This document shows positions 26,119 through 34,754 of a DNA stretch of 63,229 nucleotides, piece by piece. Both the position numbers and the translations under genes were made by a program. The stretch comes from an uncultured Clostridia bacterium (lineage in GTDB: Bacteria > Bacillota > Clostridia > Oscillospirales > Acutalibacteraceae): the NCBI GenBank assembly GCA_947168445.1, contig CAMVLW010000007.1, positions 1-63,229 on the forward strand, written 5' to 3'. How positions within the stretch are numbered: the first letter of the stretch is position 1; the number at the start of each line of letters is the position of its first letter. The notes under the pieces are model-generated. The model was not told where the DNA came from, ran no database searches, and was given only the letters and a program-made list of their open reading frames with translations.

Positions 26119-26165
26119 TGATAAATCAAAATCCTCTTACTCCAGCATATCGGAGGTGAAATGAT

Positions 26166-26474
26166 TTGCAGGACATGATTAAGAGAATCGTCGAAGCCGA
26201 CAACCACGCGAAGGCGCTTGAGGAAGCGAACGAAAAAGCAGCCAGAATCGAGCGGCAAAAGATTGAGGAGCAGGCAGAGGCGATTTATCAGAAATACATG
26301 AATCAGGCTCAGGAGGAGGTCGCCAAAAACGACGCCTATCTTCGGGTGAGAATGGACAGAAAGCTGCGGGACATTTCGGCGCGGCAGGAGTCTGCGCTCA
26401 TCAAGCTTAAATCGGATTTTGAGCAGAACCGTGACAGATGGGTGGACGAAATTGTCAGCCGCGTGTTAAGCTGA
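26166..26474 (+). CDS. V-type ATP synthase G/H-type peripheral stalk subunit
   Basis: 102 residues, almost all charged helix (residues 15-60 rich in A, E, K, R), as expected for the small stator subunit that pairs with subunit E. The TTG at 26166 is chosen as start because GGAGGTGA (26152-26159) is 6 nt away; the later ATG at 26175 would be 15 nt away. It is first in the operon, 16 bp before subunit C. Assignment rests on composition, size and position, since this subunit is poorly conserved. Confidence 0.8.
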   Translation: MQDMIKRIVEADNHAKALEEANEKAARIERQKIEEQAEAIYQKYMNQAQEEVAKNDAYLRVRMDRKLRDISARQESALIKLKSDFEQNRDRWVDEIVSRVLS

Positions 26475-26490
26475 CAAAGGAGGTGATTGT

Positions 26491-27525
26491 ATGTCCGACA
26501 CATCCTTCGCCGTCTTGGCAAAGGCGCGTGCAAAATACGGCAAGTTTCTCTCAGACCGTGATTACGCGAGCCTAACCGCCTGTCAAAGCGTTGCCGAGGT
26601 CATGGTTTATCTAAAGTCGCACACACACTATGCCTCCGCGCTTGCAGAGGTGAACGACCGCGACGTGCACAGGGGCAGGCTGGAGCAGCTGCTGCGGCAG
26701 TATTTGTTTGACGAGTTTGATTCCCTTTGCCGTTACGATTCCAGCATCAGCGCAGGATTTTCACGCTATGTCGTCGAAAAAACCGAGGTTGACCAGATTG
26801 TCCGTTTTTTGGTGCTGCTTAACGCCAACGCAACGGATAAGTTTATCTTTCAGTTTCCGGCGTTCCTTTCCAAGCACACGGAAATCAACGTCAACGCGCT
26901 TGCCAACGCGCGTGATTACAGTGAATTCCTGGCCGCCTTGAGCAGCACGTCCTATTATGAGCTGTTAAAGGTCTATAAGCCCGACGCAAAGGGAAGGCTT
27001 CCTGTTTCGGATATGGAAAACGCGCTCTATGCGCATATTCTCAGGCACATGATGGAGATAATTCGCACAAAAACAAAGGGCAGCGAGCAGCAGGAGCTGC
27101 TGACCATGTTCCGCACCATCAATGATTACAGTATTTTTTCAAGAATTTTGCGCTTGAAAAAGTACTATCATCTGCCGCCTGACATCATCCGGGCAAATAT
27201 GCTGACCGAATTCAGCTCTCTGAATCCGAAAATCGTTGATAAAATGTGCGAGGCGGAATCCTCCGGCGAGGTGTTCCGCATTATGCAAAGCACCGGCTGC
27301 GGCAGATTAATCGGAAAAATCGGCTATAAGCATGCCAGCGACATCACGCCGCGTGTGCAGTACCGGCTGGCAAAGAAAAACATTCATTTTTCAAACAACC
27401 CTTCGGTTGTGATGATATCGTTTATGCTTTTGTCCGAAACCGAGCTGATGAACGTCATCAGCCTGATTGAGGGCGTGCGCTATCAACATGACCCCAAAAC
27501 CATTCAGTCAATGATTATCCATTGA
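26491..27525 (+). CDS. ntpC: V-type ATP synthase subunit C
   Basis: 344 residues, AC39/V0D family. This funnel-shaped central subunit couples the rotor shaft (D/F) to the membrane proteolipid ring. Family features include the N-terminal LAKARAKYGKFLSDRDYASL segment and helical repeats throughout. An extended ribosome site, AAAGGAGGTGAT, precedes the ATG. It is followed 23 bp later by subunit I. Confidence 0.93.
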   Translation: MSDTSFAVLAKARAKYGKFLSDRDYASLTACQSVAEVMVYLKSHTHYASALAEVNDRDVHRGRLEQLLRQYLFDEFDSLCRYDSSISAGFSRYVVEKTEVDQIVRFLVLLNANATDKFIFQFPAFLSKHTEINVNALANARDYSEFLAALSSTSYYELLKVYKPDAKGRLPVSDMENALYAHILRHMMEIIRTKTKGSEQQELLTMFRTINDYSIFSRILRLKKYYHLPPDIIRANMLTEFSSLNPKIVDKMCEAESSGEVFRIMQSTGCGRLIGKIGYKHASDITPRVQYRLAKKNIHFSNNPSVVMISFMLLSETELMNVISLIEGVRYQHDPKTIQSMIIH

Positions 27526-27548
27526 CAGCCATAAAGAGGTGAACTAAT

Positions 27549-29480
27549 TTGGCAGTATCATCAACGCAGGCTGTGAACGTCATCGGTTTGATGGAATACA
27601 TCGACGAGACGATCACGGTACTTGGTGAATCCGGTGTGTTTCATCCCGATGAGGTAAATAATTTTTATCCCGACGTTCAGGATTTTACACATCTGCAATC
27701 GAAAAACAGCTATGCCGAGCCTCTGACGAATCTGAAAGCCGCGCTGAATCAGGCAAAGCGCAGTTATCCCGTCTGCGACGTCAGCGATTTCAACCCCACG
27801 TTTGACGAATTGGAAAGCTTTTCCAAAACCGCCACCGCCGAAATCGATGCGCTGATCAGCGGGAGAGAGGCAAGTGCGGCAAGGCTGGAGGAAACGAAGA
27901 AGAATCTCAGCGTTGCGCAGCATTTTTCGGGACTTGACGAAGAGATTGAAAAGCTGCTCGATATGAAGTACATGACGGCGCGTTTCGGCAGCCTGCCGAA
28001 CGACAGCATGAAAAAGCTGGAAGCGTACAAAAACAATGAATATGTCGCTTTTGCCGTTTGTACCGAGGACAAAGCCCGAAGCTGGGGCGTCTATTTCGCT
28101 CCGAACGACAAGCTTAGCGAAATCGACAAAATTTTTGAGGGCTTGTACTTTGAACGTGTCGAGTTGGTGGGAGAAGACGAAACCCCGGCACAGCAAATCG
28201 AGCGCTATCAAAATGAAATCCCGCAGCTTGAACAGGAGTTGAAGGAAGCACAGGCAAGGCTTGACGGCTATCTTGACGAAAACGGCGAGCGCATTACCCG
28301 CTATCTGTCAAAGCTGGAGGAGCTTTATCTCTATTCCGGCATCCGCAATAAGGCGTTGCAGCACAACAACAGCTTTATCATTGTCGGCTGGATCCCCACA
28401 GAGAACAAAAAGCAGCTGCAAAAGCGGCTGAAAAAAATCAGGAGCGTTGAGCTTGATTTTTCCGACGCGAAAAACGAATTGGACAAGAATCCGCCCTCCA
28501 AGCTGAAAAATGTCTTTTTCGCGCGTCCGTTTGAGTTTTACACCCAGATGTACGGCGTGCCGAAATATAACGAAATCGACCCCACATTCTTTGTGGCGCT
28601 CACCTATGTAATTATTTTCGGCATCATGTTTGCCGATTTGGGACAGGGCTTCTGCCTTTCCGTTGCGGGTCTTTTGATGTGGAGACTGCGCAAAATGGCA
28701 ATCGGAAAAATCCTGTTCCCGTGCGGCATTTCATCCATGGTGTTCGGCACGATTTTCGGCAGCGTGTTCGGCTTTGAGCATCTGCTCGACCCGATGTTCA
28801 GACTCTTTGGCTTTAAGGAAAAGCCGATTGAGGTCATGGCGTCGGAAAACACAAATATTATTATTATGGGAGCCATCGGGCTCGGCGTATTTTTGCTGAT
28901 AGTCGCGATGTTCCTCAATGTTTACACGTCCGTCCGGCAAAAGAATTACGGCAGAGCGCTGTTTTCCACGAGCGGTATCGCGGGAATTGTGTTCTACAGC
29001 TCGCTGGTGTTCGGATTGGTTGCCGAGATTTTCCTCGGTATGCATGTCATGACGCTGCCGTATATTCTCGGACTTGTCGTTTTTCCGTTTTTGCTGGTGT
29101 TCTTTGCGGAACCGCTCGGAGATTTGGTCAACGGCGAAAAGGACTGGCAGCCCGAAAGCTGGGGCGGCTATATTGTTGAAAACCTGTTTGAATCCATAGA
29201 GGTTTTGCTCGGCTACGTCACCAACACCATGAGTTTTTTGCGTGTCGGCGCGTTTGTGCTGGTTCACGCGGGCATGATGCTCGTTGTGTTTGTGCTCGCA
29301 GAAACCGTCGGCGGCATCGGCTACTGGGCGATTGTCGTTATCGGCAACGCACTGGTGATGGTGCTGGAAGCGCTTTTGGTTGCTATTCAGGTATTAAGGC
29401 TGGAATATTACGAGATGTTCAGCCGTTTCTATACGGGCGAAGGCAGACCGTTTGAGCCCGTTAAAATGAATTTGGAATAA
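27549..29480 (+). CDS. ntpI: V-type ATP synthase subunit I (membrane stator)
   Basis: 643 residues with a TTG start (27549) set by GAGGTGA eight nt upstream. The N-terminal ~340 residues are cytoplasmic and partly coiled coil (about 85-130 and 225-270). The C-terminal half has seven or eight membrane helices, beginning FFVALTYVIIFGIMFADLGQGF near residue 345, with YVTNTMSFLRVGAFVLVHAG near 555-575. The latter carries the conserved Arg facing the proteolipid ring that is needed for ion transfer. The domain layout and length are normal for the family. Confidence 0.95.
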   Translation: MAVSSTQAVNVIGLMEYIDETITVLGESGVFHPDEVNNFYPDVQDFTHLQSKNSYAEPLTNLKAALNQAKRSYPVCDVSDFNPTFDELESFSKTATAEIDALISGREASAARLEETKKNLSVAQHFSGLDEEIEKLLDMKYMTARFGSLPNDSMKKLEAYKNNEYVAFAVCTEDKARSWGVYFAPNDKLSEIDKIFEGLYFERVELVGEDETPAQQIERYQNEIPQLEQELKEAQARLDGYLDENGERITRYLSKLEELYLYSGIRNKALQHNNSFIIVGWIPTENKKQLQKRLKKIRSVELDFSDAKNELDKNPPSKLKNVFFARPFEFYTQMYGVPKYNEIDPTFFVALTYVIIFGIMFADLGQGFCLSVAGLLMWRLRKMAIGKILFPCGISSMVFGTIFGSVFGFEHLLDPMFRLFGFKEKPIEVMASENTNIIIMGAIGLGVFLLIVAMFLNVYTSVRQKNYGRALFSTSGIAGIVFYSSLVFGLVAEIFLGMHVMTLPYILGLVVFPFLLVFFAEPLGDLVNGEKDWQPESWGGYIVENLFESIEVLLGYVTNTMSFLRVGAFVLVHAGMMLVVFVLAETVGGIGYWAIVVIGNALVMVLEALLVAIQVLRLEYYEMFSRFYTGEGRPFEPVKMNLE

Positions 29481-29498
29481 TCCACGGAGGTTTTTGTT

Positions 29499-29927
29499 AT
29501 GTCTATTTTTGATTTCATTCTGCTGGCGCTGCCTGTTGTATTTCTCATCGGCTCCGTATTGATTGCTGTCAAGGCGGTTTCTCACGGAAAAAGCAGAAAG
29601 AGAGCGCTGCTGATGCAGCTTGCGTCCTTTGCGTTTGTCTTTACCGTCTGCATGATTTGTCCGTTTGCGGTCAGCGCGGCGGAGGGCGACGTTGCCGCAG
29701 CCGCTGCGGGAGCTGACGGAATGGCTTACATCGGCGCTGCGGCGGCAACCGGTCTTTCCTGTATCGGCGGCGGTATCGCGGTCGGCAACGCGGCTCCCGC
29801 GGCAATCGGCGCGACCAGCGAAGACCCCAAGGCATTCGGTAAGGCGATTATCTTCGTTGCTCTCGGTGAAGGTATCGCGCTTTACGGTATGCTGATTTCC
29901 ATTATGATTCTTTCCAAGATTGGCTAA
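29499..29927 (+). CDS. ntpK: V-type ATP synthase subunit K (proteolipid ring)
   Basis: 142 residues with four membrane helices. The first hairpin (about 1-65) has no acidic residue in the membrane; the second has the single ion-binding Glu in VALGEGIALYG (near residue 124). This one-carboxylate, four-helix pattern is typical of V-type proteolipids. I could not decide between H+ and Na+ from the local residues; the usual Na+ ligand pattern is not obvious. A GGAGG site precedes the ATG. Confidence 0.93.
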   Translation: MSIFDFILLALPVVFLIGSVLIAVKAVSHGKSRKRALLMQLASFAFVFTVCMICPFAVSAAEGDVAAAAAGADGMAYIGAAAATGLSCIGGGIAVGNAAPAAIGATSEDPKAFGKAIIFVALGEGIALYGMLISIMILSKIG

Positions 29928-29937
29928 GTGAGAGATA

Positions 29938-30246
29938 ATGAAATTCTATTTAATCAGTGATAACGTAGATACAAAGATGGGAATGCGCTTTGCCGGAATT
30001 CCCGGCATTGTTGTCCATGAGGAGGAAGAGGTCAGGCGCGAGCTGCTGCAGGCAATGGAGCGCGAGGACGTCGCCGTCATTTTGATGACAGAAAAGCTTG
30101 TCAAGCTCTGCCCCGACATTGTGTACGACCTCAAACTCAACCGCAAAAAACCGCTGATTGTCGAAATTCCCGACCGTCACGGCAACGGCAGAACCAAGGA
30201 CAGCATCACCAGATATGTGCAGGAAGCCATCGGCGTCAAGCTGTAA
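29938..30246 (+). CDS. V-type ATP synthase subunit F (central rotor)
   Basis: 102 residues with the Rossmann-like F-subunit fold: MKFYLISDNVDTKMGMRFAG at the start, then VAVILMTEKLVKL and KPLIVEIPDRHG. It forms the rotor shaft with subunit D. It begins 10 bp after subunit K with only a weak GAGAGA-type ribosome site, which fits coupling to the highly translated K gene. Confidence 0.93.
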   Translation: MKFYLISDNVDTKMGMRFAGIPGIVVHEEEEVRRELLQAMEREDVAVILMTEKLVKLCPDIVYDLKLNRKKPLIVEIPDRHGNGRTKDSITRYVQEAIGVKL

Positions 30247-30276
30247 GCGTTATCGCAGAAGCTGAGAGGTAAACTT

Positions 30277-30867
30277 ATGCCAAAAAATAAAACGGATAAT
30301 TTCTTAAAGGCGATAAAAAGGTACGCAGGCGCGCAAAAAAGAGCGCTAGCGGGCGAAGTAAAGCAGTTGAAAACCGAACGCCTGAAGGAAGCGGAGGCAA
30401 AGGCGAAGCAGGACAGCGAGCGCATGAAGCGCGAAAAGCTTGCCGAAGCGCGCAGCCGCCAGGCAGCCGCGATTGCCTCCCAAACGCAGACGGGGCAGAA
30501 GGAGCTCTTTGTCGCACGGTCGGAAATGACCGAGGAGGTGTTCCGTCTTGCCGCGGAAAAACTCGCCGCCTATACCAAAACCGGCGCTTACCGCCAAAAG
30601 CTGGCAGAGAGCGCCCGCGAGATTGCAAAGCTGTTTGCGGGTAAAGACTGCGTGATTTATGTGAACGAGCGTGACCTTGACGCGGCGCAGGAGCTTAAAG
30701 CGCTGTTCGGAGAAAACTCCGAGGTCAAAGCGGACAAAGCCATCCTTCTCGGCGGCGTCAAAGCCTATTGCGAGAGCATGGGAATCATTGCGGACGAAAC
30801 GCTCGACAGCAAGCTTTCCGCACAGCGCGAATGGTTTGTTGAAAACGCCGCGCTTTCCGTACTCTAA
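30277..30867 (+). CDS. ntpE: V-type ATP synthase subunit E (peripheral stalk)
   Basis: 196 residues. The N-terminal half (about 10-85) is a long charged helix that pairs with the G/H subunit. The C-terminal globular half holds KDCVIYVNERDLDAAQELK and ILLGGVKAYCESMGI, typical of the part that binds the head. The frame opens at 30277 with GAGAGGTAA upstream. It lies between subunits F and A. Confidence 0.9.
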   Translation: MPKNKTDNFLKAIKRYAGAQKRALAGEVKQLKTERLKEAEAKAKQDSERMKREKLAEARSRQAAAIASQTQTGQKELFVARSEMTEEVFRLAAEKLAAYTKTGAYRQKLAESAREIAKLFAGKDCVIYVNERDLDAAQELKALFGENSEVKADKAILLGGVKAYCESMGIIADETLDSKLSAQREWFVENAALSVL

Positions 30868-30888
30868 TGCACGAAAGAGTGAATGAAT

Positions 30889-32643
30889 ATGAACAATAAT
30901 GTGATTTACGGAATCAACGGACCTGTTGTTACCGTGAAGAACGCCGACAGCTTTGAAATGATGGAAATGGTGCATGTCGGCAAGCAAAACCTAGTGGGAG
31001 AGGTTATCGGCATTACCGACAGGCTCACCACGATTCAGGTGTATGAGGAAACAACCGGTCTCAAGCCCGGCGACCCCGTTACGGGAACCGGCGCACCGAT
31101 GAACGTGCTGCTGGGTCCGGGTATTCTTGACAATATTTTTGACGGTATCGAACGTCCGCTCAAGGAAATCGAAAAGCAGTCCGGCGCATTCATCAGCCGC
31201 GGCGCCTCCGTTTCTTCTCTTGATCCCGACAGACTGTGGACGGTCACCATGAAGGTGAAGCCCGGCGACAGATTAGAGGGCGGACAAATCTATGCCACCC
31301 TGCCCGAAACGCCGATTATCGAGCACCGTTTAATGCTGCACCCCGATTTGTCGGGTGTGGTAAAGGAAGTAAAGCCCGACGGCGAATACAGACTCTTTGA
31401 TGTTATTGCCGTGATTGAGGACGACCTCGGCAACCGTCACGAGCTGACGCTCTGCCAAAAATGGCCCATCAGAACGTCACGCCCTGTCCGTCAGCGCCTG
31501 ACGCCTTCCATTCCGCTGATTACCGGTCAGCGTATCATGGATACGCTGTTCCCGATTGCCAAGGGCGGCACCGCGGCGATTCCCGGCGGCTTCGGCACAG
31601 GAAAAACCATGAACCAGCACCAGCTTGCCAAGTGGTGCGACGCGGATATTATTATCTATGTCGGCTGCGGTGAGCGCGGCAACGAAATGAGCCAGGTGCT
31701 TGAGGAATTCTCCGAGCTGATTGACCCGAAGTCAAACCGTCCCATGACCGACCGCACCTCGCTGATTGCGAACACCTCCAACATGCCGGTTGCGGCGCGT
31801 GAAGCCTCTATCTACACCGGCATTACGCTCGCGGAATACTACCGCGATATGGGCTATCATGTGGCAATGATGGCGGATTCCACCTCGCGCTGGGCGGAAG
31901 CGCTGCGCGAAATTTCCGGACGCTTGGAAGAAATGCCCGCCGAGGAAGGCTTTCCGGCATATCTTCCTTCGCGTTTGGCGGAATTCTATGAGCGCGGCGG
32001 CAGAGCGAATGTACTCAGCGGCGGGGAAGGCAGCGTGACCTTAATCGGTGCGGTATCGCCGCAGGGCTCCGACTTTTCCGAGCCTGTTACGCAGAACACC
32101 AAGCGCTTTACCCGCGTTTTCTGGGCGCTCGACAAGGCGCTTGCTTACGCGCGTCACTATCCCGCGATTAACTGGATTAACAGCTACAGCGAATACTTTA
32201 ACGACCTCGACCCGTGGTTCCGCGAGAACCTCGGCGACGACTTCGTGGAATACAGAAACGCCGTCAGCGCCCTTTTGCAGGAGGAAAGCTCGCTGATGGA
32301 AATCGTCAAGCTGATTGGCTCGGACGTTCTGCCCGACGACCAAAAGCTTGTTATCGAAACCGCCCGCGCCATTCGCGTCGGCTTTTTGCAGCAAAACGCC
32401 TTCCACGCGGAGGACACCTATGTGCCGCTGGAAAAGCAAAAGCTGATGATGAAGGTTATTTTGCACCTTCACGAAAAGGCGAAGGAGGTTGTCGCGCAGG
32501 GAATTCCGATTTCAAAAATCATTGCGCTGGGTCTTTTTGACAAGCTCACCAAGATGAAATACGATATTCCCAACAACCGCCTTGATATGTTCGACGACAT
32601 CATCAGGGAGACCGATGAAAAAATCGGCAAATTATTACAGTAA
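30889..32643 (+). CDS. ntpA: V-type ATP synthase catalytic subunit A
   Basis: 584 residues from ATG 30889; an ATG two codons earlier is possible, but AAAGAG is better spaced for 30889 (9 nt against 3). It opens with [13 protein letters not shown] and has the Walker A loop [11 protein letters not shown] near residue 235, where many homologues have GPFGAGKT. Further motifs are [11 protein letters not shown] and [18 protein letters not shown]. The bulge domain specific to A subunits is present (about 110-190), which separates it from F-type beta. It hydrolyses or makes ATP in the head hexamer. Confidence 0.96.
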   Translation: MNNNVIYGINGPVVTVKNADSFEMMEMVHVGKQNLVGEVIGITDRLTTIQVYEETTGLKPGDPVTGTGAPMNVLLGPGILDNIFDGIERPLKEIEKQSGAFISRGASVSSLDPDRLWTVTMKVKPGDRLEGGQIYATLPETPIIEHRLMLHPDLSGVVKEVKPDGEYRLFDVIAVIEDDLGNRHELTLCQKWPIRTSRPVRQRLTPSIPLITGQRIMDTLFPIAKGGTAAIPGGFGTGKTMNQHQLAKWCDADIIIYVGCGERGNEMSQVLEEFSELIDPKSNRPMTDRTSLIANTSNMPVAAREASIYTGITLAEYYRDMGYHVAMMADSTSRWAEALREISGRLEEMPAEEGFPAYLPSRLAEFYERGGRANVLSGGEGSVTLIGAVSPQGSDFSEPVTQNTKRFTRVFWALDKALAYARHYPAINWINSYSEYFNDLDPWFRENLGDDFVEYRNAVSALLQEESSLMEIVKLIGSDVLPDDQKLVIETARAIRVGFLQQNAFHAEDTYVPLEKQKLMMKVILHLHEKAKEVVAQGIPISKIIALGLFDKLTKMKYDIPNNRLDMFDDIIRETDEKIGKLLQ

Positions 32644-32655
32644 GGAGGAAACGCT

Positions 32656-34047
32656 TTGATTATTGAATATGTAGGCGTAAAGGAAATCAACGGCTCGCTC
32701 ATTGTCATGGACGGCGTCAAGGGCGTTTCCAACGAAGAAATCGTCGATATTAAGCTTGAAAACGGCTCTGTCCGTCAGGGCAGAGTGGTGCAGATTGAGG
32801 GCGAGAAAATCGTCGTTCAGGTGTTTGAGGGCACCCGCCAAATCAGCCTGAAAAACACCCGCACCCGGTTGACCGGTCACCCGATGGAAATGCCACTTTC
32901 TCCCGAACTGCTCGGCAGAGTGCTGGACGGCGCAGGCAGACCGATTGACGGCTTGGGCGACATTTTCCCTGTTAAAAAAGCCAACATCAACGGCACGCCG
33001 ATTAACCCGGTGTCGCGCGTTTATCCGAAAAACTACATCAACACAGGCATTTCGTCCATCGACACCCTGATGACCCTGATTCGCGGTCAAAAGCTGCCGA
33101 TTTTCTCCGGCTCCGGCATGACCCACAACGATTTGGCGGTGCAGATTGTCCGTCAGGCAAAAATCAGCGGCGCCGACAGCAACAACTTCGGCGTTGTCTT
33201 TGCCGCGATGGGCGTTCAAAAGGACGTTGCGGAATATTTCCGCAAGAGCTTTGAGAAAAGCGGCGTGCTCTCGCGTGTTGTCATGCTTCTTAATCTCTCC
33301 AACGACCCGATTATCGAGCGTACCCTGACCCCCAGATGTGCGCTCACCATTGCCGAGTATCTCGCGTTTGAGCTGGATATGCACATTCTCGTTATCATGA
33401 CGGACATGACCTCCTATGCCGAGGCGCTGCGTGAATTTTCCTCCTCAAAGGGAGAGATTCCCGGCAGAAAAGGCTATCCGGGCTATCTTTATTCCGACCT
33501 TGCTTCTCTCTATGAGCGGGCAGGCATGATTAAGGGTCACTCCGGCTCGGTTACGCAGATTCCGATTCTCACCATGCCCAATGACGACATCACTCACCCG
33601 ATTCCCGACCTCACCGGTTATATTACCGAGGGTCAGATTGTGCTTGACCGCTCGCTTCAGGGTCAGGGCTTGTATCCGCCTGTCAGCGTGCTGCCGTCGC
33701 TGTCCCGACTGATGAAGGACGGTATCGGTGAGGGCTACACCCGTTCCGACCATCAGGCGCTTGCCAACCAGCTGTTCGCTTCCTATGCAAAGGTAATCGA
33801 CGCCAGAGCGCTCGCGTCCGTCATCGGTGAAGAGGAACTGTCGCCCGTTGACAAGAAGTATATCGAATTCGGCAGATTGTTTGAATCCCGCTTTATCAAT
33901 CAAGGATTCACCGAAAACAGAACCATAGAACAGAGCCTTGACCTCGGCTGGAAACTGCTCTCCACACTTCCGCGCTCTGAACTTGACCGTGTTGACGACG
34001 CTGTGCTCGACATCTACATCAAAGAGCATAACGATAAGAAGGTGTAA
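32656..34047 (+). CDS. ntpB: V-type ATP synthase regulatory subunit B
   Basis: 463 residues with a TTG start at 32656 and AGGAGG 7 nt upstream. It is the non-catalytic partner of subunit A: the Walker A position reads [12 protein letters not shown] instead of a full P-loop, as usual for [29 protein letters not shown] is cut here to its key parts: [11 protein letters not shown] and LASLYERAG, near residues 270-295, are family hallmarks. It is followed 2 bp later by subunit D. Confidence 0.96.
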   Translation: MIIEYVGVKEINGSLIVMDGVKGVSNEEIVDIKLENGSVRQGRVVQIEGEKIVVQVFEGTRQISLKNTRTRLTGHPMEMPLSPELLGRVLDGAGRPIDGLGDIFPVKKANINGTPINPVSRVYPKNYINTGISSIDTLMTLIRGQKLPIFSGSGMTHNDLAVQIVRQAKISGADSNNFGVVFAAMGVQKDVAEYFRKSFEKSGVLSRVVMLLNLSNDPIIERTLTPRCALTIAEYLAFELDMHILVIMTDMTSYAEALREFSSSKGEIPGRKGYPGYLYSDLASLYERAGMIKGHSGSVTQIPILTMPNDDITHPIPDLTGYITEGQIVLDRSLQGQGLYPPVSVLPSLSRLMKDGIGEGYTRSDHQALANQLFASYAKVIDARALASVIGEEELSPVDKKYIEFGRLFESRFINQGFTENRTIEQSLDLGWKLLSTLPRSELDRVDDAVLDIYIKEHNDKKV

Positions 34048-34049
34048 GC

Positions 34050-34682
34050 ATGGCTGTGCAGGCAGTGCCCACCAAGGGCAATTTGATGAACGCCAAAAAG
34101 TCGCTTGCTTTGGCGCGCAACGGTTACGAACTGCTCGACCGCAAGCGCAATATTCTTATCCGCGAAATGATGACGCTGATTGACCACGCCAACGAAATTC
34201 AGGCGCAGATTGACGACGCGTATGAGGAGGCGTATTTTGCGCTGCAAACCGCGAACATCTCCAACGGCTTCTGCGAGGATATTTCCAACGCGGTGCCGGT
34301 TGAGGACGGCTTGCACCTCGATTCGCGCAGCGTAATGGGGGTGGAGATTCCGATTCTCACCATTGATGAAAGCGAGAATTACACCTACCTTCACTACGGC
34401 ACGCGCACGACCAATTCCGCCGTTGACAAGACCTTTATTTTGTTTAACAAGGTGAAAATCCTCACGGTGGAGCTTGCGGAAATTGAAAACAGCGTTTACC
34501 GCTTGGCGGATTCCATCAAGAAAACGCAAAAGCGCGCAAACGCCCTGAAAAACATCATGATTCCGCGCTTTGAGGAAACAGTGAAATTCATTACCGACGC
34601 GCTTGACGAAAAGGACAGAGAGGAATTCAGCCGCCTAAAGGTCATCAAGCGCAATAAGCTCAGGGAGCAAGGAGAAGAATAA
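34050..34682 (+). CDS. ntpD: V-type ATP synthase subunit D (central rotor)
   Basis: 210 residues with two long helices (about 5-70 and 130-200) that form the coiled-coil shaft. Typical N-terminal sequence is PTKGNLMNAKKSLALARNGY, and the C-terminal part contains RANALKNIMIPRFEETVKFI. AAGGTG precedes the ATG and overlaps the end of subunit B. It is the last ATPase gene; the hairpin at 34695 follows. Confidence 0.95.
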   Translation: MAVQAVPTKGNLMNAKKSLALARNGYELLDRKRNILIREMMTLIDHANEIQAQIDDAYEEAYFALQTANISNGFCEDISNAVPVEDGLHLDSRSVMGVEIPILTIDESENYTYLHYGTRTTNSAVDKTFILFNKVKILTVELAEIENSVYRLADSIKKTQKRANALKNIMIPRFEETVKFITDALDEKDREEFSRLKVIKRNKLREQGEE

Positions 34683-34694
34683 TCCCGGTTAGCT

Positions 34695-34724
34695 GCGGAA
34701 AAGCGCTGCGTTTTCCGCTTAAAA
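34695..34724 (+). terminator. Hairpin after the V-ATPase operon, weak terminator
   Basis: GCGGAAAA pairs perfectly with TTTTCCGC, but the tail (TTAAAATAAGG) has few T. It may only partly stop transcription, allowing read-through into the lipase-like gene 30 bp later, for which I see no separate promoter. Confidence 0.5.
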
Positions 34725-34754
34725 TAAGGAAAATGTGATGAAAGGAAGTAATCT

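Larger units (their letters stand above)
25834..26165. other. Divergent regulatory region between NRPS and V-ATPase operons
   Basis: A 332-bp AT-rich stretch. It holds the NRPS promoter (minus, 25874-25902), the V-ATPase promoter (plus, 26035-26063) and the leader of the V-ATPase operon. I see no further gene except a possible six-codon leader frame at 26098-26118. Confidence 0.7.

Noticed and set aside
26166..34682. F-type ATP synthase operon
   Set aside because: Subunit A has the A-type bulge domain, and subunits I, C, D, E, F and a four-helix K are present; no F-type delta, gamma or epsilon genes were seen.
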